Origin: Rhabditophanes sp. KR3021
Lineage: Eukaryota > Nematoda > Chromadorea > Rhabditida > Alloionematidae
Reading direction: 5' to 3'
DNA length: 64,000 nucleotides
Assembly: GCA_963281155.1 (NCBI GenBank)
Contig: CAUJLY010000006.1
Span: 10,292,001 to 10,356,000 of the forward strand
Shown: piece by piece, positions 26,801 through 37,792 of the stretch
Numbering within the stretch: the stretch's first letter is position 1
How the letters are laid out: the number at the start of each line of letters is the position of its first letter
Position numbers and translations under genes: made by a program
The notes under the pieces: generated by a model
Databases searched by the model: none
The model's input: only the letters and a program-made list of their open reading frames with translations
What the model was told of the DNA's origin: nothing

Positions 26801-28967
26801 TAATTTGCATCTATCTGAAGCAGACATCATTTAATTTTTTTGTACTGTTATGTGCGCGTTGTATAACCTTTAGTATCAGAAGGTTCTTTCATAATCTATA
26901 CTACATTTTTATACGGGTCTTTCTATATAATAAGTCACGTCTAATATTTGCTTTGCTTTGATTCACTTTTCTTTTAATGAAATCATGACGTATTTGATTG
27001 CATTCAACTTAATTATCATTTGTATCATTCTTTATTTTAACTAGTATACTAATTTTTCTACATAAATATATTTTTAGTTAAATTATAAATTATAAAACTA
27101 TAAATTACTAGTCATGTTGTCACAAAGAAATCATAATTCACATTCCATTATCCTAACAATGGCAAAAAACGTAACTACTGCAATTGCAAATCTAATCGGG
27201 ATCACAAATAATGGATATTTTATTGAATTGATGTATGTCTAGCTCATTAAAATGTATCTTAATGTGTGTATTTAAAAATGTAAACAAAGATGAATGGATG
27301 TCTTTTGTTAATTTTAATAATATATTTTGTAGTGAATCAAGTCCATACAAGATCATTTCTTTGTCAACAGCCAAACAAGTAATTCTTCAAAAAGAACCTT
27401 CCACTATTTTTCTGACAATATTGGATGAAAACTTCAAACAAGTAAGTGAAAGGCCATTATACATGTTTTTACACTATGTTTCTGATAAACATTTGCCCAT
27501 TTATCTAAATATATATTCCTGTATATCCTTTTTCAAACGCCCCCACCACATTTGCATCAAATTTATAAAAATACTTTAGATTAGCTATCAGTTAGATGAA
27601 AATATTACACTAAATGAAGGTATGGTAAATGCCAAGAAATTTACTCATTTTTTTGTAAGTTTATATCCTGAGGCGGTGGAGGTGAGAGGAATGAATCGCA
27701 TTGAATTAGTTAGAAGAACAATTAATGAAGAAAGTGATAAAGATGATGCGTATGAATCATCGTCAGACATCTCTTTGTCAGATCAGGAATAAAAGGATCA
27801 AACAGCAATATATTAACAAAAAATACCATAAATATATTAAGTACTAGTTTTTTAAACAATTGGCAAATAATAAAAAAAGTATTATGAAGTAGAAAAGTTC
27901 TCAATCATTTTTTGGTGGTTATAAAAAACGTTCTACTTGATTTGTTTTTACATAAATGTATATAGTTATCATATTTGTTGTATTTTTAACCAATTTAAAC
28001 ATCAATTTTTAAAATAATTTACCTTGAATAGAGGTTAGCTGGAGAATTGTATTGCAAATGTTGTGTAGTAGGCATGGTGGCTTGATTTAAATTAGGTTTA
28101 AATTGTTCTGGCTGTAAAAGTTGTTTTGGAATAATAGGACAAACTCTGGGGCAGGTTTTTTTATCAAAGTTAGTGAATTTGACAAATCCTGGAATATCCT
28201 TAGTATAACTGAAAGGTTTTAAAGAATTAGAAGAAAGGAATGTCTTAGCTAATTTTTGCGGCACTGGTGTACCGTTTATAATCACACAATTAGATTGTTG
28301 ATTAAAACGATCACTGAATTCTAGCTTGTCGATCTGTTTCTTTATGCAACCTGGAATAAATGTTTTTTATATTAAAATCATTTTTTAGCAACCAAGGATA
28401 AAGGTGTGGTGATTTTGAAGTAAACAGAGCTAGTGAGAGGCAAAATACAATGGTTTAAAATGAGGTTCTCTATTGAGGTAACGTACAAAGTGTGGGAAAC
28501 ATTTTGATTATATGTATCTGAACGAAGTTACTAAATAACGAAATATCTAAATTACTTATTACTTTCAATTTTTTAAAGTGGCACAATTATTTTATTTCCA
28601 AACGACACACACTTAGAAGACGTTGACGTGTGTGTCTACAAGACATTAGAGAAACAAGGTATAATATTGTCTTTAACAAACAAATGAGCCCTTGTTACTG
28701 ATTTAGCAAAATGATTTAGTATGTGTCTTTAAGTAAGGGAGCAAAAACAAATGAGATTAAGCAAGTAATATTGGGAAGCAATGTTGGCAAGCCAGGCAAT
28801 ACCTTTAGAAAAAGGTAAGCTCAATACGTGTTGTCACTTTTATTAATAACAAACATACCTCGCTTCTTCAAAATTGCCTTCTTTTTTATTTCGGAAGTTG
28901 ATTTGGTCTTTGAAGGCACCGTGATCGAGCATTGGATGCGAGTAGTTGTCGTGGTAAATGTACACAT
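23844..28967 (-). CDS. ZM-motif (ALP/Enigma/ZASP-like) protein without PDZ or LIM domain
   Basis: Exons read 28967..28859, 28350..28023, 26711..26208, 26050..25915, 25847..25272, 25204..23974 and 23904..23844, about 981 residues if one missing base is allowed for. Residues about 133-155 (QYNSPANLYSRETAEEQYR) fit the Zasp-like motif that binds alpha-actinin in ALP/Enigma proteins of muscle Z-discs or dense bodies. No PDZ domain precedes it and no LIM domain follows. Instead there are four Trp motifs (TPDPVWANEARAR, TPDWSHRSHQKHVAW, EPNWSRNVNQRRNVW, TPNWAQNANQKQQVW), two GYQFGG copies, and two His-rich repeats (YHFSEDRHESFS and YHYTEDKHEKYS). The reading frame breaks once at a C6 run (plus-strand G run 24469-24474), where exon phase demands one more base. 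A second frame change near 25848-25914 is explained by a 67-base intron or another single-base error. An upstream PDZ-encoding alternative exon beyond 28967 cannot be excluded. Likely a muscle attachment or scaffold protein (inference from the ZM motif). Confidence 0.75.
27235..27792 (+). CDS. Unknown small acidic-tailed protein nested in the ZM-gene intron
   Basis: Two exons (27235..27441 and 27592..27792) with clean gtaagt donor and tatcag acceptor give a 135-residue reading frame lying wholly inside the 1.3 kb intron of the minus-strand ZM gene. The join is in frame (ENFKQ to LDENITL). Coding character is good: it contains KDEWMSFVNFNN, a FTHFFVSLYPEAVEV block and an acidic, Ser-rich tail (YESSSDISLSDQE) that could be a CK2 target. 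No domain was recognised. The ATG at 27235 is tentative: an open frame from 27114 or 27162 (MAKNVTTAIANLIGITNNGYF) ends at a TAG just downstream and would join only if one base were missing. A nested opposite-strand gene is common in nematodes. Confidence 0.5.
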
Positions 28968-29758
28968 TAATATTGAATTTTGAGTACAAGTTTCTATTCA
29001 CCAGTCATTAACCTTTTCCTCCACATAAATCCTAAAAAATGTGAAATTAATGCCACCACCTCCAATATAATAATTTAATAGTTTAGGTAATTGGACAAAA
29101 AATAATGAAGACAGTATTTATCATTAAAATGCAAGTCAACATCATCCTAAACCTCAAAACAATACATTTTAAACTCAACAACAACATATTTTGAACTCCA
29201 AAGCAAAACATTGACTTTATTTTTAGAATGGAAAACAAATCAAATATGATCAAAGCTTATTACAAATTGTGTGATATATTATACAACTAATTTGATCCTT
29301 TTTGTCTGGCAAATATTTGAATGCCAATAGACTATAGGTTAGGTGATTGAATATAAGGAAATTGAGATTTGATAAATTGGCATTATTCTTTGATCTAAAT
29401 GGCACTGCATTTATTTGTTCTTTTGAATAATTATTTTTGATGGATAATTAAATGCTCAAAAAAGATAAGTATGTCTCTATTTCCAGTGTAATCATGCAAA
29501 ATATAATTGATATGGAAAAAGATAAGAGTCCTTGTGCATAGAGGCAGGTAAGAATATTTGATCTTTCGTCCATAAATGACTCTTACTACTACAATTGGTC
29601 TCAGGGCTGTGTCTATAATTATATTTAGTCCCATGATTTAAGAGATTTTACAAAGGGATCCCTTTGTGGCTAATCCACATAAAAACACTTAATTTTGTGT
29701 CGTTAACACTTAATATTGTTTTTAACACTTTAATTTATCTGTTTTTATTGTAGGAAAA
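28968..29758. other. Divergent intergenic region
   Basis: Lies between the minus-strand ZM gene and the plus-strand RNase kappa gene, so it should contain both promoters. AT-rich; no coding frame seen. If the ZM protein has a PDZ-encoding upstream exon, it would have to lie here or beyond RNase kappa; I found none. Confidence 0.5.
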
Positions 29759-30088
29759 ATGGTTTGTGGTCCCATGCTGAGTGGCGCTTGTGCTGTATTA
29801 AACTTCTGGGCCATCATATTTTTGGTAAGACAGGATAAAGTAGTTTATGAGGATAACTTTAAATAATTGCAGGCAATAGTTGGAGGACTCTTCCAAAATC
29901 AATCAGTTGGTCTCCTTGAAGATCTGCCCGCAGTAGGAGACAGTCGCACTGATTCTTGGGAGGTAACTCAAAAAAATATCGAAGATGGATACGCACAGAA
30001 TGCAAAAAATTGCTGGATTGCCTGTGGTATTTCGGTTGCCGTTTTTATTCTTACAGCAGGAAGGTTCTACATGGTCCTTCGTAAATAA
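29759..30088 (+). CDS. Ribonuclease kappa (RNASEK)
   Basis: Two exons (29759..29824, 29873..30088) encode 93 residues, the family's usual size (about 95). Start MVCGPMLSGACAVLNFW matches the conserved CGP...W core of RNase kappa, followed by a first membrane helix, a short lumenal loop with acidic residues (LLEDLPAV, as in the vertebrate protein), the conserved Asn/Cys block (NAKNCWIACG) and a second membrane helix. RNase kappa is a small two-helix membrane protein associated with the V-ATPase proton-conducting sector and needed for endocytic uptake; an endoribonuclease activity has also been reported. A splice-acceptor-like sequence (ttattgtag) ends six bases before the ATG. The stop overlaps a poly(A)-like AATAAA. 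Confidence 0.9.
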
Positions 30089-30970
30089 AAATTAATTAGA
30101 AGCTATTTTTTATTAATTAAATTTACAACTACTGGGAATGCCAAATAAACGCAAAGAAATGTTTATTTTAATCATGTATTTTTAATATTTAAAAGTTTTT
30201 CATAAATGTTTATGGTAATAAATGGAACTTTTAACATCTTTTTTATTGCAACACATTAATTACCATCTACTCTTGTTAACATATCCTTTGCCATGTTTGT
30301 ATGTGTATAAGTTTGGTTGACTTTTAAAGTCACAATAATGTCTTCATTATTCGTGTCTTCTTTGGACCGGGAAAAGAGGAGTGTGAATGTGGTGCGATAC
30401 TCTTCTTATTTGTCCCAATATTATTCATACACCCTCGCAATTTATGTTTATCTATATTATATTGAAATGTAAAAAGTCTTTACATTCAGTCTCAAGCCTG
30501 CTGCCAAAAATTGGTAGTTTCTTGCAACGCCATCTAGTTTGTCTCTGTCAAGCCAAAAATTTGATATTTATTGGGGCAATCAATGTTTCGAATGTATCAT
30601 TAAGTACTGCTTATTACAATTATCTTTTATTCCAACAAATATGTTTGTTATTTGGAATGGAATTTTATATTCATTGTATGTACGCATTGCTATTATGCTT
30701 AATAGGATCAACTATTTATCCAAATAATTGAAAAGCTTTTGCTAAAAAAATCAATTTTCTACTAGCATTTAGTATAAATAATTTATAATCCTGTAGATTA
30801 AAGTTTGTTTTTAATCTTAACGTCAACGCAAAGCCGTTATTGATACTTTTTTTACATATTTATCACAAGATAGTGGAACTGCTTATAAAATGACTTAATT
30901 ATTTTTGATTCGGAATTACGCTACTTTAAAGATGTTTAAACGCCTTAAGTGTTTGTTTTTTTTACAGATA
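30089..30970. other. No gene recognised
   Basis: AT-rich stretch between two plus-strand genes. Overlapping frames at 30387-30731 lack coding character and any recognisable homology. It ends in a T-rich tract and acceptor (tttttttacag) just before the next start codon, consistent with a 5' UTR intron or outron. Confidence 0.5.
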
Positions 30971-31713
30971 ATGAAAGACCAATTACACCAAGAGTTGCGT
31001 CTTCGCTGGGATGACATGACAAGTTTCATGAATGACAGTGTCAAGGAAAAGTGGTGGGAATTGATACTTGCTCATTACTCCGAAAGACCTTATTACAACT
31101 TGAATCACCTTCTTCATATGCTTAAGCTTTTTGACGAATACAAGGACAAATTAAAGGATAGATATGCTGTTACTTTTGCTATCTTCTTCAAACAGTAAGT
31201 ACATATTTTTTGCTTCTTTATTTATTTGAGTAATTTAGTCTGGAACATGACAGCAAGTCAAATGAAAATGCGAAAGCCTCTGCTGAAAAGTTCAGGGAAT
31301 TCTGTTCCGAAACAACATTTGATCAAGAGAATTATGTAGTCAATTTGATACTTGAAAGTGAAAACAATTGTACTGATGCCAACTTAAGTGAGAATCAATT
31401 TGGGTCAGAAGACATTCATTATCTTATTGACTTCGACATGAGTGTGATTGGTGAAGATGAGAACAAATACAATGAGTATAAGAGCCAAGTCCGTAAAGAG
31501 TACAGTGATTTGAGCGACAAAGAATATTATAATCAAAGATCTAAGGTAATTTTGTTTTTAAGTTATTTGTGTTGATTATATTTGTAGGTGTTGACTCTAT
31601 TCCTCCAAATTCCAAACATTTATGCAACTCAACAATTTCGCAATCTATATGAAGCCCAGGCAAGGAAGAATATCGCAGATGAAATCAAGAGTATCAATGA
31701 TCTTTCCAAATAA
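30971..31713 (+). CDS. HD-superfamily predicted metal-dependent phosphohydrolase
   Basis: Three exons (30971..31194, 31239..31545, 31588..31713) encode 218 residues. The order of conserved features fits the COG4339 type of HD proteins: an N-terminal W/L helix (LRLRWDDM), a [20 protein letters not shown] segment giving the first His pair, then LLHMLKLF, and after the intron [18 protein letters not shown], which carries the HD dyad and the conserved NE..SA. A second acidic helix pair ([18 protein letters not shown]) supplies the later Asp (family DxxxLG/IG). The biochemical substrate of this family is not established, and metal binding is inferred from these residues. The AlphaFold-sized all-helical core would fit 200-220 residues. 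The start is taken at the first ATG, four bases after a strong splice acceptor. Confidence 0.75.
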
Positions 31714-32202
31714 GCTTCAAAGACACCTTTTTCTCAATTATTATATAAAACATCTACAATTTTATGTTCCTTATACCACAAAGTACATATTGTTAATTGC
31801 TTTCCAATTAATTTTTACAACATCCTTTAAATAATTTAGCACATTTTTTCGGCATAAAAATAAACTTCTGAATTTAGCGGAATTGATATAAAAATAGTCG
31901 TTAAAAAGAATCCTTAAACGTCATTTTAAATGATTGAAAGAATATTTAAGTTGATATCCATTTTTGAACAGAAAGCCCATAATTATTAAGTATCTTGAGG
32001 CAAACCACAAGAAATGGGATGCTGATGAAGGAGGAGATGAAAGCGTGGATAGGGCATGAAACTGAAAAATACTTTCATGGCAAGAAAAATTAAGGAAAGG
32101 ACGTAAGAGAATGGAAATGATTTTGGTCCGCCTGCAAGATTAGACACTACTTAAGGAAACGTTTAGTTTGTTATTTTCAAGATTATTCGATCTACCTTTG
32201 GA
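31714..32202. other. No gene recognised
   Basis: AT-rich gap between the HD hydrolase and the TGF-beta gene, both plus strand. Should hold the 3' UTR of the first and the promoter of the second. No further coding frame. Confidence 0.5.
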
Positions 32203-33249
32203 ATGACTAGACTATCTTGTAAATTGACTGCTTTAACAGCTGTTTTGGCCTGTGTTAATGTAAGCTTTGTTTTTGTTATCTTGATTGAATTGAATATTTA
32301 GGGAAATCCAAAAATGCACTACAAACATCCAAGTGACACCAAATTGGAGGAAATTTCCAACATAATTTTAGAAGCTATGCATTTAGATGGAGTTCCATAT
32401 GTTGATGACGACGGTTTAAGAAGGATGAGAGAAATGGAACGATATGGAAATGATGATGGACTTGTGGTTGGTAAGAAAATGAAGGAATTCACCATAATCG
32501 CTGAAGGAACTATTACTGACATGGAATTCAAAATTGGAAAAGGACACAGAGTTGATAAATTGATGAGAGCTTCTTTGAACTATCTTTTCACGGATGAACA
32601 CTCAAACGTGGCTTACCACACAATTTCCTTCAATGTTTTTGCAGCTGACAGAAACGGTAATTTGATTGAAGGAGCTCTTGGAAGTTACACCATGGATAAT
32701 TCGACTGAACTTGGTAAAGAATACATCAAAATCCCGATGGATCTTAGTCTTTTGATTAAGGCATTGAATGGGGCAAATGTAATTAGACTGCTTATGCAAA
32801 TTGAAAAGAAAGAATTTAGGGAAGAAGGAACAATCGTGCATCATTTTCCAGCATTTTCCTCTACCAAAGCCGACTACACTTACCTTAAATTTACCATAGA
32901 AGATTTAAGTGATGGACGGGCCAAGAGAGATACCGCCAAATGCAACGAAAACAGAGATTTCTCATGCTGCCTTTCTGACCATGAAATTGATACCCAAGAC
33001 CTTGGCTTTACCTTTATCATTTCTCCGAAGAAGTTGAATATTGGTGGATGTAGGGGAGATTGTTCAGTAAGACCTGTGGTTACTAGTATGAACTCGGAAT
33101 TGGCCAGACTCGTCAACAGAAAGTTTGTTGGATGCTGCCATGCTGTGGAATATGCTCCAGTCATGTTCACTTACACACTTGACAATGGAATGACCCAAAG
33201 AAATTCCACCGTCAACAATGTTAAAGCTACAAGGTGTGGATGTTATTAA
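32203..33249 (+). CDS. TGF-beta family ligand, DAF-7-like
   Basis: Two exons (32203..32259, 32302..33249) encode 334 residues. A short signal peptide (MTRLSCKLTALTAVLACVN) is followed by a prodomain of about 200 residues, a furin site RAKR at residues 225-228, and a mature domain of 106 residues. The mature domain carries the cystine-knot cysteines in the TGF-beta/activin pattern, including an extra N-terminal pair: CNENRDFSCC, LGFTFIISPKKLNIGGC, GDC, GCCH and the terminal CGCY. It most resembles DAF-7, the C. elegans ligand that signals through DAF-1/DAF-4 receptors to control dauer entry and feeding state; in parasitic relatives the homologue is linked to infective-larva arrest. The orthology is inferred from cysteine spacing and the GF..I..PK..N...C.GDC block. 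An AATAAA signal lies about 80 bases after the stop. Confidence 0.88.
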
Positions 33250-34190
33250 AAACTTCTTTTATAAAACTAAAAAATTGATTTTATTCTAAAAACATCATTT
33301 GAAAATTATCCATCATTTTACTTTGAAATTATAAATAAAGCTGAGTATGTGTAGACGTTTTTGTACCAAATGACACTTCATTCTAACATTACTTAATTAG
33401 GGTAAACAACCTTTATTCATCCATTCACTTTTGTCTACCTTATATAACCCGGTTATTAATAGTCACCATGTGATATTTTGACTTTCACTATATTGTATCT
33501 AATATTATTGTCTGCCTCGATTAAAAAGATCCTAAAAGTCCACATAAACCTGTAAAAGCAATGGGATAAGTTTCTATTATGCGTGACCAAACGTCATTGT
33601 CATCTTATAGTTTTTTGTGTTATCGGAGTCAGTGTCGCTGTGGTGTGGCCTGTTGTTAATTTAGAATAACTAATAAAGTCTTACCTTTGTTAATGCGTCT
33701 GTTTCTTGGAACTATCCGGCAATCTTGAAATTATTATTTAATTGCTCAACCCATCCCATACAATTAATTGTCTTTTGCCCCAACTAAACTATGATTAATT
33801 AAGTTACACAAAAGTAACAACTTTCGTTGGAATTATAAATAAAATTATATCAAAGTTAATCTAGTCATACTTTTACAAGCATAAACTTTATGACACATAC
33901 AAAAGAAATGATATTGCGTGGCAAGATAATAGTAATTAAATAGTTGAATCTGAGATTGATATATGATTGGTCCTGGAATTGGCAAATGGGAGTGGTGGTA
34001 GTTTGATTTGAATTAAATATTATAAATTACATGTTTGATTATGATTTGTTTTTTGATAAAATAAGAATGCATTTAAAAGGATTAATATTTGGGTGGTTGT
34101 TAGTATCTTTCATCATTTTTAGGGTAACGATTCTTTGGAATGAGTTCTTCGTTGGGAAAAACTTTATAATAAGCAGTCAGAAAGTGACAA
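33250..34190. other. No gene recognised
   Basis: Convergent gap between the TGF-beta gene and BBS9, so both 3' UTRs fall here. An AATAAA at about 33333 probably ends the ligand transcript. The rest is AT-rich with no coding frame. Confidence 0.5.
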
Positions 34191-36484
34191 TCAGAAAAAT
34201 GTGTTGGCAAGGCTTCCCCGAGGTATCTGTGCATTGCGGTAATTAACAACTTCCGTAAGATATTCTTTTTTGTCAGCCTTTTCTACAAATGTTCCATCGA
34301 AAACATTGGAAGGACCTCCGTTGATTGTAAGAAGTAAAGCCAAATGATTCAAAAGTCCCACGCAAACAATTTCTTGTTTTTTGAATTGGTTCGAAATGAA
34401 TCTTTGGGCAAAAAACATCAAATGCAAGTAGATCAAATTTATTAATCTGATCTAAGAAGTATTTGATGTCAATTTCAGCATGGAATTCATATTTTCTATC
34501 TAAAGTTTTAATTCTGTCTAGATATTCTTGTAGGCATAAACACATATGATTGTGGAATTGTTTGCCTCGTATGTAAAGCCTTCTGTAATTTTTGGTAGAC
34601 TGGAAGCATACGTGATGTTGATTGTTATATTGGTCGCGACTATTGTGCAAGTTGCCATTTATATACCCATCGTTATGATAAACAAATGTAAGCATCTTTT
34701 TTCCTTTAATTTCTTTGAATTCTGGAAATACATCATGCAAATGTGGCTGTTTGCCTTTGAATACTAATGCATTCTCAAATTCATCACAATCATAGAATTT
34801 GTCCTCAACATTGACTCTATAAAGAAGATCAAAAGGTATTTTGATTGTTGTATTGAATTGTCTTCCATCTCTGTATTTTGCTTTGACCAGAAGTTCAGAC
34901 TTTTGAATAAGATTTGCTTCACTTAACACTAAGATTGGTTGCATCTTGCAGATATCGTCTTTAGTTACACTAAATGAATTTGGAAAAACTTCTAATGATG
35001 GTGCTATTATAGAAACTTCAATAAAATCATCAGGTCCCAAAAGTCTTGTTAGTTTTCCGCCTTCACTCAAATACAGTTGCTTATTTTTGTTACCCTTTTG
35101 TTTGGCAACTTCTTGAGTGGTGTACGAGTAATCATCTGACATCATATACGTGCAATGCCTACTTTTAATTAAAAGTCTGCGATCTTTGCATTTGTGAACA
35201 GTTGAAACTTCCATTTTAAGCGGAGCTGTGCATCCATGCAGATTAATACTTTCCATATGATTGATATCATAGATAATTTGATAGTTTTCGATATGGGAGG
35301 CCCTTGCCAACCTCCTTGAATATGTTTCATTTTCTTCTAGTATGGCAAAGTCAGTTGATTCATCAGATTCGTTCTCATTTGGATGTACTATTTTTCTATT
35401 GTTTTTCAAATACTTTTCATACAAAGAGTCGATGAATACCTTGAGGTCTCCGAATTGTAGTTGAACAACATATCCATCATCAGAGGCTGTTGTCATTTTA
35501 GTTTCTGAACTTACCCCATTTCCAGAAAACTCAATTATTTGAGGACAAAAGTCAGATGGTTGTTTGGCAATTAAAGTCTTATCCCAGAAAACCAAATAAC
35601 CATTTTCATTTCCAACAATGAGAGAAAAACGGCCACCTGTTGGCTTGGCAATGTAAGACAAACACAAAGGTATGGGAGGCATATCTAACTTAATGTGAAA
35701 TGGTTTTTTGCCTGCATCCAATAAAACAATTACATAATGAAATGTAAGAATGATGACAATATCGTTGTCTAGGCCTTTGTTTGCCAACCAAATGTCTTGA
35801 ATTGGTGCATGTGAGTTGAATATATTAAACGGTTCCATACCAATTCCTTCTTCTGTTGACGACATTTCCAACACTTGATTGCTTTTCAAGGTTTGCTTAG
35901 TTGTAAAGTAATAAACGGCCGAAAGGGCAGAGATGACGATGACATCCGTAGATTTGATGTATGCAACCTTTCGAACTTGAAACTTCAATCGAAGTGTCTG
36001 GCTTTGGTTTTGACCGATAGCAATATAAACACCCCCCATTGCAGTTCTGATGAAAATAACTTGGCGGTCTTTTTGTTCCCATACTCCAATGCACATCGAA
36101 TGAGAATCGAAATCAAGTTTATGTTTTAAATACTTTAAAGGATCACTTTCTAATAAAGACTCTAAAATAATTACTATTTATGTTTCTTATTTAAAACAAA
36201 TTACCCATAGATAATTTAACTAGAGAAAGGTGTCTTCTATGCAAAATAACCAAATAAGGAGTATTATTTGCCTCCCAATTGTAGATAATATCAATTCCTA
36301 AAATTTGTTGAAAGTCCACGACCATTGCAAAAACATCTTCCTCTTCTGAATGCATATGTTCGATGAAAATACGATCTTCAGTAGCAATCAAAAGCAATTC
36401 TATGCCGTCTATTACGCATGGCAAGATAAACTTTGCGTCAATTTGTTTGATTTTTGAACATGGGCTGTTAAAATGTTCAATCAT
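34191..36484 (-). CDS. BBS9 (PTHB1), BBSome subunit
   Basis: Exons 36484..36205 and 36161..34191 give about 749 residues after correcting one base. The N-terminal half reads as a beta-propeller: LLLIATEDRIFIEHM, YLVILHRRHLSLVKL, QVIFIRTAMGGVYIA and SLIVGNENGYLVFW line up with BBS9 propeller blades. The C-terminal half has the LHDVFPEF, NYRRLYIRGKQF and CLCLQEYLDRI blocks of the BBS9 GAE/platform region. BBS9 is a core BBSome subunit that carries membrane proteins through cilia, which in nematodes means sensory neurons. The frame breaks once at six A's (plus strand 34410-34415): removing one restores AQRFISNQFKKQEIVCVGLL and the coding length becomes divisible by three. The start lies four bases after a splice acceptor, and the family's first 20-25 residues are not seen, so an upstream exon may exist. 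Confidence 0.8.
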
Positions 36485-37792
36485 CGTTCTGAAATGATGC
36501 TAGTACGATTAACACTAAATAATTAGTTGTAACAGGAAAATCAATGGTTCCGAATTTGTAATAAAATTTATATCACTCTTAGGTTAATGCAAATCCAAAC
36601 ACTTATAAAAAAAAGAAAAGCCTTAATAGACATGCGGGCTTTGAAATGATTATATAAATGAAAGGGTAGTGAACTTACCCTGTTGATAGGTCTCTTATAA
36701 ACAGCTAAGTAAAGTATCTTTACTGAGAGTGTTGCCATGTAAATAGTCGCGTGTCAATAAATAATTCGCCTTATACATTGAATCAAAGGAAATTGGAAGT
36801 TGTGTTAAGGAAACAAGTAAAATACACAGATACTTATTATTAAATCATGTGACTCAAAATTAGGAAGCTGGAATGAATTAAAATATTGCTTCTTAAATAG
36901 CATTATAAATAAAGAGCCAAAACATCTTGGTTGAAGGTATAGAAAATGAATCAAATGTTTCTTGTAATCAGGTTTAAAAGAAATAAACTATTGCTTGAAG
37001 TGAAATAAATAAGATTTACGAAAAATACCTTTTAGATCGATATGAGTTAAGAACAAAAGATTGCACTATGTCGAATGAATTTTTTAATCCAAAATTAGAT
37101 GGCATATATTTTTTGCAATATTGTTTTCAAGAAGTGTAAGCGAGGAAAAAAATTGGTAGTGGTAAACGTTTGTACAACGTATATTTGATACAAAAAATAA
37201 GAGCATATTACTTTTTGGTTGACTAAAATGGTTCAAATAAATAACGATGTATTATTTGCGTTTTCCATATAGTGTAAAGCTTGATTTTGATGTTAAACTT
37301 GGTGATGTTTTGAAGTTGCTATTTTATTAGAATGTCCAGTCATTTACCTCAATATTTCACCTCATATTCAAACAAATAATACTCAAATGAAAAACAAATA
37401 ATAATGACTAATAACCACAGCTTACTTCATTAAGATTAATTTATTTATCAAGACACAAACATCGTTGTTGATGATAAAGACTATGCGTCATGCTTCTTGT
37501 AATCTCAAAGCGAAGTAAGTATACATTCTGATCAACTTATAACCATAACATTGTGTAATTATTTTAAATAACTTAAACTACCTTTTTAAGCATGATTTTG
37601 CCCAAACTGAATGTCTTTGATTTGTTTATTTTACGTGTTACTGTTTAAGACATCACGTACCAACAACATCTTCCAATCATGTCAACATTACTTAATGAAC
37701 CAAATCAATGTATCGTGCATCGTTTAACGTATTTCTTGGTTGCTTATTAATCATACTGACTATAAAGCCTTTTAGGTATTCTATTAAGTAAG
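36485..37792. other. Divergent intergenic region
   Basis: Promoter side of both BBS9 (minus) and the copine-like gene (plus). AT-rich with no coding frame I can support. I did not recognise an X-box (RFX site), which would be expected for a ciliary gene; a proper scan would be needed. Confidence 0.45.

Noticed and set aside
29759..33249. Operon of RNase kappa, HD hydrolase and TGF-beta
   Set aside because: Gaps of about 500-900 bases are longer than usual nematode operon spacing, and functions are unrelated.
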